Part shown: piece after piece, positions 11,662 through 21,611 of the stretch
Numbering within the stretch: the stretch's first letter is position 1
Layout of the letters: each line of letters starts with the position of its first letter
Source of the DNA: Plantago elongata
Taxonomy: Eukaryota; Streptophyta; Magnoliopsida; Lamiales; Plantaginaceae
Assembly (NCBI GenBank): GCA_036897095.1
Contig: JAYMSP010000848.1
Span: 1-40,245 of the forward strand
Length of the DNA: 40,245 nucleotides
Direction of reading: 5' to 3'
Program-made: the position numbers and the translations under genes
The notes under the pieces: model-generated
Seen by the model: the letters and a program-made list of their open reading frames with translations, nothing else
Databases searched by the model: none
Told to the model about the DNA's origin: nothing

Positions 11662-13614
11662 ATGGCATTTCTTTCAGCTCAGCTTTCCTCATGGAACTAC
11701 TACTACCTCTACAATCCCAAACCAAAACCAACACCTCAAAGCTTAACTATCAGAAGAATGAACACCAAATTTTCCCCATTCACAACCAAAGCTAAAAAAG
11801 AATCAAAACAAAGCTTCCAAGATTCATTCTTGGAGCTAAACTCACCATGTCCATGTTGTGCAAGAAGACATTTTCTTGGAGCTTTTCTGGGAACAGCTCT
11901 CTTTCCCATTTCACCTTCATTTGCATCGGAAAAACAAACGGGTGATGATTTTCTAGTAAGATACTTTCCGATTTATGTCAAAGACTCCATTTTTTTATGA
12001 GTGCTTTTATGGGGTTTTAGTACTTTGAAGAATTTTGGATGGTAATATGCTATTGGGGAAAATTGAGTGATTTAGTTTAAGAAAAATTGCATCTTGGCAT
12101 GATTTGAGTAATGTTCTTGATAATGTGATTTAGTTTGAGAAAGATTGCTTTTTGGCATGATTAAAATTATATTTATTCAATTCAGTCAGTGCTGAACAGG
12201 ATTCATCCCCGAAGGCCTGATTGGTATGAGGAGTTTTATGCATCAGCAATGGACAAAACTATGAAAGCTTATGAAGCAGAGGTCTTGATTGAATTGAATT
12301 TTACCTTTTCTGTTAGTACTTTGCTACATTACTGATGTGGAATGGATGTGATGTGATTTCTTTTTAATAGCTGTGTATTTTCGTTAGGTTGCAAGTTACA
12401 AGTCGCGTCTCTTTGCGAACTTGAGAGGGAAAGCAGACAGAATTTTGGAGATTGGAATTGGGACTGGTCCGAATCTTAAGTACTATGCCGATTATCCGGG
12501 AGTGTCTGTTGTTGGTGTTGATCCAAACAGGAAAATGGAGAAGTATGCGCGAGTAGCAGCAGAGGCTGCAGGTCTTGCATCACCAAATTTTAAGTTTGTG
12601 CAGGCAGTATGTTTTTTTACATTATTTGTTGAAGTTTCTTTGTTATATTTTGTGCTTGTTACGGTTATGAGTAACATTTACTTTCAGTTCATAGTGCTAA
12701 TGATCGTAAGGTGTAAAATGACAAAATTGCTTACTAAGACGACTCTCCTTGCAATAAGAAACTTGCTGTTTTGCTGTAAAAGATGTGATTATTAATATTT
12801 ATGATCCGTGTTGTACATGATCCTATCAACATGTAACCAAATTTCTCAAGGCCAGTGTTGGTTTGTAGGTGTATACTAGCTTATTTATTTGCATTTGCCT
12901 TGGCTAGGTTATGTCTGTATCAAAGTTAAGATTAGCTTATTCAAGGAATTGTCCACTTTGTTTTGTCTAATCCGCTTAAACTGGGGCTGAGTTTGTGCAC
13001 AATTTTGTGCAGGTTGCAGAGTCTTTGCCACTAAGTGATACTTCTGTTGATGCTGTTATTGGAACACTCGTTCTATGTTCTGTAAAAGATGTTGAGCTGA
13101 CATTGCAAGGTGCATTAGCTATTACTACTGATTAGTGACTACCCAATCACATATGATTATCACATTTAATTTGGACTATTCATTCAATTTTACGAAAAAT
13201 GCTGATTTCTGGACTTCTACTGCAATGTAGAGATTAAGAGAGTACTTAAACCTGGTGGAGCTTACCTTTTCGTGGAACACGTGGCTGCCAAAGGTAACCG
13301 ATTGACCCATTGCTTCATTTCAGCAATCAAAGGGGGTGTTAATAATAGTAGAATCTTTATGAGTTTCAAGTTTCAACGCCATCATTCCATAGCACCTGAG
13401 TTGTCCTCTATTGATTGCAGATGGAACTTTTCTTAGACTTGTACAAGGAGTTCTTGATCCATTGCAACAGACAGTTGCTGATGGTTGTCATCTGACCAGA
13501 AATACTGCAAATAATATTGCAGATGCGGGTTTTGCCAGTCTTGACGTTGATCAAGCTGTTTTATCCACTGCTTCGCTCATTAATCCCCATGTATACGGAA
13601 TAGCTTATAGATAA
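11662..13614 (+). CDS. Plastid-type SAM-dependent methyltransferase (UbiE/METTL7-like), 6 exons
   Basis: Exons 11662-11955, 12186-12281, 12388-12606, 13013-13109, 13231-13293 and 13421-13614 (GT/AG borders) join to 320 residues. Residues 1-60 are Ser/Thr/Lys-rich with few acids, like a chloroplast transit peptide. They are followed by CPCCARRHFLGAFLGTALFP (63-82): twin arginines R68-R69, a hydrophobic run and a small-residue site (SFAS, 86-89), resembling a thylakoid Tat-type transfer signal. The catalytic domain has motif I LEIGIGTG (150-157), the acidic ribose contact in VGVDPN (D175), motif II DAVIGTLVLCSV (216-227) and LKPGGAYLFVEHV (241-253). This is a class I Rossmann methyltransferase that uses S-adenosylmethionine, in the broad Methyltransf_11 family. 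The substrate is not known from sequence. All motifs are intact. Lumenal or thylakoid-membrane location is inferred from the N terminus only. Confidence 0.9.
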
Positions 13615-13970
13615 ATCAATCCATGCAATTCGTATCTGACAGGCGTTTTGGACTTGTCTGGTATCAATGGATCGATATTACCGAGAACAGGCCTGTCCAT
13701 TGTTCCTTTGAACAGGTCTGCACTAGGCATTCTGTTTAGAGTTTAGACATATATCTGGCCTTTGAACTTGTGTACCAAAATTTCCCCCAACTTGTGTACC
13801 AAAATCGGTTGATGAGCGCCTAAGTTTATTCGGACAAACCATGTAGTAACTTCATAATGTTCAAGCCAGAGCACAGTTGGCATCTCAAACTTCCCTTTCC
13901 CTAGCTATCAATATGTTACTGAAGCTACTTAAAAGTACTATATAGGAGAAAGCTGAAATCAAGTAAATAC
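13615..13970. other. 3' flank of the methyltransferase gene
   Basis: Probable 3' UTR and spacer. Near 13775-13805 the string TTGTGTACCAAAAT occurs twice about 27 bases apart, a small local duplication. Nothing else was recognised. Confidence 0.4.
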
Positions 13971-13977
13971 ATGATGA

Positions 13978-14235
13978 CTACTAGCAGTACTGAAACTTCA
14001 AAAGCTGCTGCCAGTGGAAGGGATCAGCAGCTATGCCTCAGAAAAGGAAAATACAGCATGGCTTCACAGGTTCGAAGATCAATATAAACGGCCTATAGCT
14101 GTAGACAGCAGCAGTATTGAACGGCAAAAGCGAGCAAGGCTGAAGAGTGCAGCATCAAAATTCCAGCCCCATGTCATGGCTGCATATACTGGTCAAGAAT
14201 TCACGATGGGAGGTTTCACGAGAGCAAACCAATGA
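13978..14235 (+). other. Unrecognised open frame without ATG, possible gene fragment
   Basis: The frame is open from 13978 to the stop at 14233-14235 (about 85 codons). It has a protein-like composition: an aromatic, charged stretch (TAWLHRFEDQYKRP), a basic helix-like stretch (ERQKRARLKSAASKF) and a C terminus EFTMGGFTRANQ. It lacks an ATG, but AG acceptors precede it (for example at 14012-14013), so it might be a terminal exon or the tail of a decayed gene. The family was not recognised. In another frame, ATG at 13971 opens a short peptide of about 38 residues. Chance is a real alternative. Confidence 0.25.
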
Positions 14236-14504
14236 AACTTACATATAAATGTAGTTCAGATGTAAGCATTTGAAAATGATTTGATGTGGATTTATGAATC
14301 CATGAAAAATTGGCATTCATCTAGTGCATGCCATATTGTATGAATTTGCTTTCCTGTTTGCAAATTCCACTTTACATTTTGGGAGAATGCCCACTTCAAG
14401 TTAAAACCAAGGCCAAACAAATGGGCCATTCAATTGGGTTGGACCAAATCCCTCGGGTAATTTTGCATTGGGTCAATTGAATTGCAGCCCATAGTAAATG
14501 CACC

Positions 14505-15115
14505 GCCCCTAAGAGCTGGGTCACGGTCCACAAGAGGGTGGAGTGTTATAAATGATATCAAAGTGTAATCGTCTCCAAACTTCAGAGCGGTGCAGACCGA
14601 CGGTTGATCCGGGTACAAGGTATTAAATACCCATTCAAGACTCAGATGAGGACGTCGAGCAATTCAGGGGAGGAGAATGTATACCATGTACATAACATTA
14701 GTTAAAACAAAGGAATAAATGGTATAAGTAGACTCTAATGAGATTATTATTCGCACGAGTTTCAGTCTAAAGCGGTCAATATAATATTGGTGTGGCATTT
14801 GTGTTCTAAGGCATGTGTAATTACGCCGACCTAAACTAAAGGGTCGTACTTCCACCTGCAAGGGCGGGGCGGTACAAATAGTATAAGAGTCGAGCCAATC
14901 TGAAATTCACATATAGTGGATGGCTAATCTGAGCAAGGTGGGACGAGGATGTCAGATGAATAAAGAGGGATTGAATGCAACGCCCCAAAGTACAAGATAG
15001 TTTGAAATAGTTGAAAATGCTACTCATACCAATAAGGTGTATGTGCACATTTTTCGGAAATATATCCATAATAACTCCATATTAATGTGTGCTTGATATA
15101 TGATAATCTTATGAC
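14505..15115 (+). mobile_element. Decayed Cassandra-like TRIM retroelement with 5S rRNA-like LTR
   Basis: Cassandra elements are small coding-free LTR retroelements whose LTRs carry a 5S rRNA sequence. Here a degenerate left LTR end (GGGTGGAGTGTTATA, about 14536-14550) is followed by a primer-site-like TGATATCAAAGTG (14553-14565), close to the tRNA-Met complement TGGTATCAGAGC. Purine-rich AGGGGAGGAGAA lies at about 14668-14679. A right LTR begins TGCAACGCCCC at 14976 after GAATAAAGAGGGA. Within that LTR, 15010-15115 aligns with the Cassandra string (TTGAAATAGTTGAAAATG, CTCATACCAATAAGGTG) and then with 5S rRNA: AACTCCATATTAATGTGTGC against AACTCCGAAGTTAAGCGTGC, and a box C relic ATGACATGTTACC against ATGGGTGACC. 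No protein is encoded. Boundaries are approximate. Confidence 0.6.
15010..15115 (+). pseudogene. 5S rRNA-like block 1 (in the Cassandra-like LTR)
   Basis: This block runs from the LTR lead-in (GTTGAAAATG) through a degenerate 5S box A (TTAATGTGTGCTTG) and box C (TTATGACATGTTACC). Many substitutions make it unlikely to be a transcribed 5S gene now. Confidence 0.55.
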
Positions 15116-15224
15116 ATGTTACCAATTATAGAGTCTCATGGTACGCCGACGAGGTGCTAATGTCACACAATTTAATTGCGGGTGACATAATATACACAAG
15201 AGTTCCATATGTGTTTCAGAGAGT

Positions 15225-15310
15225 TTAAAAAGATTGAAAATGTTTCTCATATCAAGTAGCTGCACTTTTCTTTTTGCGAATCCATCGTAAGAACTCCAAA
15301 GTTAAATTTT
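15225..15310 (+). pseudogene. 5S rRNA-like block 2 (second Cassandra-like LTR fragment)
   Basis: TTTAAAAAGATTGAAAATG, CTCATATCAAGTAGCTGCAC and AATCCATCGTAAGAACTCCA then AAGTTAA follow the same order as block 1. The 5S part (AAGAACTCCAAAGTTAA) is better preserved, but it is cut off right where box A should continue. It lies about 220 bases downstream of block 1 in the same orientation, so it is a second LTR fragment or a tandem LTR copy. Confidence 0.6.
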
Positions 15311-15319
15311 TGTTAGTAT

Positions 15320-16103
15320 TAATGACCAATGGAAAGTATTCCAGTGCACATACAAGTATGGATGAAGCGTGCAACAAAGGACATGTGTCAGTACACTGTG
15401 ACAATAATATCACCCAGAGAGTAGATAATCATGCTAGCCCTCAAGAGATGGGGAGTTACTTTGGGAGTCATATGGTGGTCAAAATCGTAAGGAAGTTGGC
15501 TGTTTGTACAAGCACAAGTTCTTCGAATCTAGTGTACATTGTGTGAGTTCTTCGGAATTGAGCGTTATTTTGTTTTGGATGAAGTGTTGTGTTTTTCGAA
15601 TTAAGTTTCTTGTCAATCTTCCATAGAGAGATTTCATAAATTCTTGTCGATCTCCGCAACGTGTACAATGTTATAAAATTAGCGTTTTCACATTATCAGG
15701 TCAATAAAAATAACACGTTCAATTTCGATTCATGCACCTTGTACTTGATATTTTAGTTTCGTCATCTCTCTTTAGGTCTTCCGATACTTCAAGGTCATAC
15801 CCAATAGAAGGATGGGTAGATCATCCCTTTACATGTGATGAGGCATGGTACATGGATTATAACGTAAGAGAAAATGATAGATTCGATGTTTGTAGTGAGT
15901 CCTATGAAGCTTACTTGCAAATTGCAAGTAGGGTGAAAGTTAAAAAAGGAGAATCACATTAATAAGGTCAATTTCGGGTGAGTTGGTGGAATAGCAGAGG
16001 AGCGAATTAATTATAGCTACAATTTCGGTTTACTCCGATATTTTAAAGAGTCCTAAAAATTCTAATTTAATGATAAAATTAGACAATTATAATTTTTTGA
16101 GAT
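15320..16103. other. Gene-poor stretch, probable retroelement debris
   Basis: Only short frames occur. One of 76 codons (15732-15962) starts with ATG and includes DHPFTCDEAWYMDYNV; its family was not recognised and it has no supporting context. No target duplications or termini were seen. Confidence 0.35.
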
Positions 16104-16382
16104 AGTCTAGAGAAAGAACTATTTTTTCATTATATATGAAAATTCTATTTTTTACACCTAAATAAAAACCCACAGACAACGTAAAAACCTACATACCTTA
16201 AATAAAAACACACAGAACCTAAATAAAAACCCACAGAACGTAAAAACCCACATACCCTGAATAAAAACTCACATACAGTACGTAAAAATCTACAAATACT
16301 GAATAAAAAGCCACAGTTCCTAAATAAAAAAGCGAAATAGGAATTTCTATATCTAATGGAAAAATCGCTCTTTCCCTAGACT
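16104..16382. mobile_element. MITE-like element with about 45-bp terminal inverted repeats
   Basis: The left end, from AGTCTAGAGAAAGAACTATT at 16104, pairs with the complement of the right end (AGTCTAGGGAAAGAGCGATT from 16382). It continues for about 45 bases through CATTAKATAT and AAATTC. The interior (16160-16330) is a degenerate tandem repeat of TAAATAAAAACCCACAGAAC-like units. No clear target duplication was found, and the superfamily is unassigned. Confidence 0.7.
16160..16330. repeat. Degenerate AAATAAAAACCCACA tandem repeat inside the MITE
   Basis: Eight or so imperfect units alternate between TAAATAAAAACCCACAGAAC and CGTAAAAACCTACATACC, giving a higher-order period of about 35-40 bases. 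The strand bias is strong (A and C only on the + strand, almost no G). Confidence 0.7.
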
Positions 16383-16384
16383 TT

Positions 16385-17188
16385 GTACTTTTTTTTCACA
16401 ACTTGAATTTAAATGAGTTTCCGCGGATCTTTTGATCGGATTCATTAAATACGGGTTAAGTAAGAACTAGACAATATAATGTAACAACTAAATAATCGTG
16501 TAAATTTAATATCATGTAAAAACTAAATAATTTATTTTATAAATTAGACAATATAATATAAAAATTAGATAATATAATGTAAAAATTAGACAATATTGGT
16601 TACACCGAAATGCCGAATGAAATTTCTGAACAAGTAATAAAACTAAGGGGTCTCTCCGGACTCTCCAAATGTAAGGTTTAAGAGACTTAATATAATATAA
16701 GAATACTAAATCTCATAAAAGTCCCCTAACATTTGGAGGTCCAGAGAGACCATCTAGTTTTTAACACATATTATCTAGTTTTTATATAAATAATATGTGT
16801 TTTAGTTTTTACCAATATTTATCTATTTTTTCATGTTATCTATATATGTTGTGTATTTATGTTGAACCGTCTAATTTTTAGTATGTATTGTCAAATTTAT
16901 ACAACATATTGTATAGTTTTGTAACTATATTGTCTAGTTTTATAAATGATCTTGTTTAATTTTATTACTTGTACAAAAATCTCATTCGGTGTAATCTATA
17001 TTGTCTAATTTTTACATTATATTGTCTAGTTTATAAAAGAAATTATCTAGTTTTTACATGATATTAAATTTACATAATTATTTAGTTATTTATATTATAT
17101 TGTTTAGTTTTTACTTGACTCGTTTTTAATGAATCCTGATAAAAAAATTCGCGAAAAATCATCAAGTCAAGTTGTGTAAAAGAGGTAC
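16385..17188. mobile_element. Foldback (long inverted-repeat) element, about 800 bp
   Basis: The left arm (about 16385-16647) and right arm (about 16955-17188) are long inverted copies. Outer ends are GTAC followed by CTYTTTTWCACAACTTGA. Further in, both arms share GGATTCATTAAA, AATTTAATATCATGTAAAAA, TTAGACAATATAATGTAAAA and TACACCGAATG in mirrored order. The arms are over 230 bases each, with frequent substitutions. The shared TA at each end (16386-16387, 17186-17187) may be the target duplication, as in Tc1/mariner MITEs. The element has no coding capacity. A smaller hairpin sits in its centre. Confidence 0.75.
16649..16751. repeat. Nested 23/24-bp inverted repeat at the centre of the foldback
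   Basis: GGTCTCTCCGGACTCTCCAA at 16649 (24 bases to 16672) is the complement of 16729-16751 with one substitution and one gap, around a 56-base spacer. It is better matched and more GC-rich than the surrounding arms, so it looks like a separate, later hairpin. Confidence 0.85.
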
Positions 17189-17476
17189 TCCTTCCGGTCC
17201 AATTAAAACTTCCTACCATCTTACTTTCTCTTCATTTAAGAAATTACAATAAACAAATAATTTCTAGTGGATATTATATTTATATAGTTTCTAGTTGATA
17301 TTATATTGATAAAGTTGTAAGTGATTAATAAAGTAAGAGAAATATTGAATAAATAGAAAAGATTAATAATAAAGAATTAGTTAGTGGGAGTGAAATTTTC
17401 TATTTATGGATTTAGAAAGTTTCTAACGTAACTCTAATAAAGAAAAGTAAGAAAGTTATTAACGAAACGGAGAAAG
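17188..17476. mobile_element. Stowaway-like MITE (TA target site)
   Basis: The left terminus CTCCTTCCGGTCCAATTAAA at 17188 and the right terminus (complement of AACGAAACGGAGAAAG ending at 17476) match the Stowaway consensus CTCCCTCCGTCC. TA dinucleotides flank both ends (17186-17187 and 17477-17478), as expected for Tc1/mariner-mobilised MITEs. At 289 bases it is in the usual size range. It abuts the foldback element directly. Confidence 0.85.
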
Positions 17477-17478
17477 TA

Positions 17479-18260
17479 ATTATTTAATTTTATTATTTGA
17501 TGGGCATTTCGAAGATTATTTAAAATATAAGAGTATCTTGCTGGAAGTACTCATGTAAGAAACTAACATTGAATGTTGGACAACAATTCCCAACTTCCCA
17601 CGATCCAAATTTGGTTTAATTTGCCATGCATGTGTGAGCAATCAATAATTCTTTAAACAGTGATTAGTGTTCAGAAACAGTGTACTGACAAGAACTCGTT
17701 AGCAAGAAACAGAAGTAACCGAGAAGAAAAGGACGCTCACCTAGCTAGTTACGCAAATGAAATGAGGAGAATATATATGAATTCTTGTTGCAAACAAGTT
17801 ATATTATTGGATGTATAATCATCGCGGCAGAAGAAATATATTATGTGTTATTTGTAATTTTGATTTGAGTTTATTTTATTTACAATTATATTTGTCGTGT
17901 TAATGCATCGAGTCTTGTGGATGTAAAAAAAACTGAAGAGAGAGCTGCATTTTTAAAAAAAATTCGACAATGCTCGACTGAATTAGTCGTAAATAGAATA
18001 AAAAAGAAAAAAATTTACTAAACGAAATATTATCAAACGTTTAGTACCGGATATTTAAATATCTAATGTTTAAAATATTACATCGACATAAAAAAAATCT
18101 TTAAATTTATATTTTATGGTGACTTTTATAAAAAAGTTATGTTTACAACTACTATTCTTAATTAATTAAAATAAATTAAAATTTTATTTACTTACACATT
18201 TGATGTAAAACTTTTAATCTCCATCATTTAAACTTGAACATGCTTACATTTTCTAATTCG
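17479..18260. other. AT-rich spacer
   Basis: No open frame of note, no inverted termini and no RNA gene were seen. Confidence 0.5.
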
Positions 18261-18360
18261 TATATTCTTCTTCATTAATTAAACTACTAAAAAATTCAGA
18301 TATTCAAAGCTATATTCTTCTTCATTAATTAAACTACTAAAAAATTCAGATATTCAAAGC
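18261..18360. repeat. Perfect 50-bp tandem duplication
   Basis: The block 18261-18310 (starting TATATTCTTCTTCATTAATT) is repeated without a mismatch at 18311-18360. Perfect identity in otherwise decaying sequence points to a recent slippage or repair event. Confidence 0.97.
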
Positions 18361-20991
18361 TTAATTCTATTGAAGCTCCGGTATTGGGCTTCCTTGAAGC
18401 TCAAATTATGAAGCTTCCACGGAATCCTAATTTTTCTTTTTAACGGGAATTGAGATTTTAATAATAGAAATATGGAAAAGAGCACTTTTTCAAGTTTATG
18501 TAGTATTAAAAATTGGAAGTTTTAGTGCAATTAGTTTTTAATTTGTAACTTACAACATTTGTCTTACAAATCAACATTTCGTGATGAAATATAAAATCAT
18601 CACTATATATGTATAATTGAAAATGTGATTCCCTTTTTCAGGTCCATTCACCAATGAATATACGTTAGAAAGAAACCTGAAATTAACTGCACCAATAATA
18701 ATATACGTACGTGTATATATATACTTACTGTTTGTTGTTCAATACTAATAATTATGATCGATATATCCATAAAAGAGCAAAAATACACAATGGTTGGTTT
18801 TATTGCATGGATATAAATAGATAGATAAATGTTTTATTAGGTTTATTGATATACTATAAGTGGTAAGGAAATGGTTGGTTTTCCACAGTTTCCCATGATT
18901 TCAGGCAGACGTGAACCAGTCACTGGGAAGAAAAAGATGCATGTTTGATGAAATGCATATGAATTATGTGAAGAGTAGTAAATGAACCACTAATTTAATT
19001 CATTTTTCTGGTAAAATTGTACAATATCATAAGTGGTGAACATTTGTGTAACTACCATACTACAGTAGAGTCATGCACGAACCTGCTACACTAGAAGTAC
19101 TTTATCTTTGTCGCTCATTAAACTTTCATCCACTTTTATTAACTTCAAATCCTAATATTCTGACCTCACTAAAATGAATCGACAACATTATGTTTATATT
19201 CACCAACATATAAATAAGTTTTCTTAAATAATTGTTATTGTTTTATGTTAAATTACACATGTTCAAATGCATGTAAAAATGCTCAATTATAAAACTTAAT
19301 TTATTGATATTGTTTTGAAACACAACGTTTATATTTAAGGAAAGAACCCCCCAATCCCGTACGCACCTAATTCGTAAAGATCTATTGTAAACTAAAAAAA
19401 GTTACATAAAAAGTCTCATACAGTATATGAAAAATATATACTACTAATTTAGTCGAATACTGTTAGAACTTTTTTTTAGAAAGTTGTTCTCTTATAGGTA
19501 CATTTTACATCTACACGAATTTAACTCTGAGATTTTAGTTAAGTGATTACTATTTGAGTTAACCGAAAATGATAACTAATTAACTATTATGATGATTATC
19601 GTCGAGATTTGTTGCAACTTGCATGAGAGTGTACCTACTACCTCCCTCTCTTGTATACATAATTGTGTGAACAGTGCTCCTACCTGGCTACCTCTCTCTC
19701 CGTATTGCAGTTGACGACAGACCTCCTGCAAAACTGCATATTTTGGCTTCATTCCGATTGAAGGTATGGGAGCTCTTGCAATTTACAGTTGGGACAATTA
19801 CTTATTCAAACATGCATTTAATTTGTATGAGGGTCATTAACAAAAGTTGGTACTTAGCAGTCAGACAATTTCTTCTATGATGCATGCAAATATAATATTA
19901 ACAAACTATGTCTCTCACACACACACATATATATATGCGATTTAGAGGCGAGATTGACATGGACAAGATATCCATATCAACTAATTATTTGAGTAGGTAT
20001 TTTTCCGGTTGCTGGGAAGAAAACTACTCTAGCTTAAACTCAAAATCGAGTGTACATCATCATATTAATGTTTGATTTAGTGCGTGTTTATCTATGGTGC
20101 AGATGTTTCAGACCTTTGAGACAATGATCGATGCACAATTGAGCTATCATCATACCAATGAAATAGCTAGTGTGACATTTGTTATGCAACATGATGGTTA
20201 TTAGAACAAGGCCTAAACTTAGTAGGGTCGAGGATGATGTGCCCCTGACATGATCGGGAGTGTTTTATAAGTACACACTCAAATTGAGTTTTTAGTTACA
20301 TAAGATGTGGATAGCTTGTCTAGCTAAATCAAACCGGTCTGAGTGTAAAGACAACACATATTTAGATAACTTGTTTAAAGATAAACATATATTGTCAAGA
20401 AAATCATTGAGGTTTGAGTCAAAATGTGTACTGTGTTTTTAATAAAAAGTTAAATTATATAGAACCCTCTCAAGTTATATAAAAGTAGCACAAAACCCCT
20501 TAAGTTATTAAAATTGCGCCAAATCTATGAGTAATATGAATAGTCAATTGAGCAATGCGTGGGGGGGATTTGCAGCATAACCTCTTTTTTTTTTTTTTTT
20601 TTTTTTTGCAAAATATCAATAAAAATAGATTTACTAAATTATGAGAGAAACATAAGGTAACAATTACTAAATAGTAATGACATAAGAGGATTTAAAGAAA
20701 GTAATAACAATTTAAAAATCATGCTAGGAGATTCGATGTTATCACCTTATACTTGAAATATAAGTTTCATTTCCAAATAAGTCATCTAGAGAGTAAGTAT
20801 AACTATATAGATACCGTGTCAAAAAACTTACTCGGGAACTTACTCTCAAGGGTCTAACACTCTAACTCCAATACTTCTATATCAACACGTATAATTGTAG
20901 TGTGGGACAATCTGATGGTAAAGGTTGGATAGTATGATTTTTTCTAATATGTAGTATGCGATACTACCTTTTTTTGCTTTAGTATGTTGTT
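18361..20991. other. AT-rich intergenic region without genes
   Basis: No supported gene. Notable content: a 22-base poly-T run near 20586-20607, just downstream of a G run (GGGGGGG at about 20560). The short 68-codon frame 19674-19880 has no homology I recognise. Parts of 19950-20450 have the texture of old retroelement sequence, but no boundaries could be set. Confidence 0.45.
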
Positions 20992-20996
20992 CGGTA

Positions 20997-21609
20997 TGTT
21001 ATGACTAATTCAGTCCCTCTTAATTTAGAAGAATTAGCATAAATCGAACTAGAGATAGGCGATTGCACTAAGATCATGAAGACAAATTACCATCATTGTC
21101 CGGATGAATTACAAGCAGTAGAGACGAATTATGTATAAAACGAGAAGAACCGTTCTAATCGGAATGGCGGACTTAAGAAGAAACCCAATTCGTATTCTAT
21201 AGCTCGGAGGTCCGACCCAGAGAATATAGTACAGATTATGGTAGAAGTCAAGAAATCCGACCTAAAAGGGTTCCCCGACCTATCGTCTACAATAGGTTCG
21301 CACATGGCCGTACGATGAACGACTACCCCTATAATTCGGACCACATGTTGGTATGGGCAACAATCTAATAATTTGGGGGATTCGGTTCCCCGAATCAACT
21401 TTATATATAGTTCCATTTATTTCACTTCGAATGTAAGTCACCCACCGTACCTCACTATATTTACTCTCTTTATGCTCCAAAGTTTGAGTTGATTCACTAC
21501 CGGTTTGTCCAAGGTAAATCGGTCATCTAAACCTCGCTTTCCTAGCTCTACAGGTACGGACTAAGGCTCAAGGCGCGCTTTCCCGATCAAAGGCATTTTC
21601 CCCACAACA
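20997..21609 (+). repeat. 5' LTR of the gypsy element
   Basis: Begins TGTTATGACTAATTCAG and ends CACAACA; TGTTATG and CACAACA form the imperfect short terminal inverted repeat. It matches 35722-36633 along its whole length. The LTR body reads GAACCGTTCTAAYCGGAATG and GGAGGTCCGACCCA in both copies. Confidence 0.93.
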
Positions 21610-21611
21610 TA

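Noticed and set aside
15225-15310. Functional 5S rRNA gene
   Set aside because: The block lacks the intermediate element and box C and is preceded by Cassandra LTR text, so it is an LTR fragment.
15732-15962. 76-codon ATG-started frame as a gene
   Set aside because: No family recognised, no promoter or splice context, and surrounded by repeat debris.
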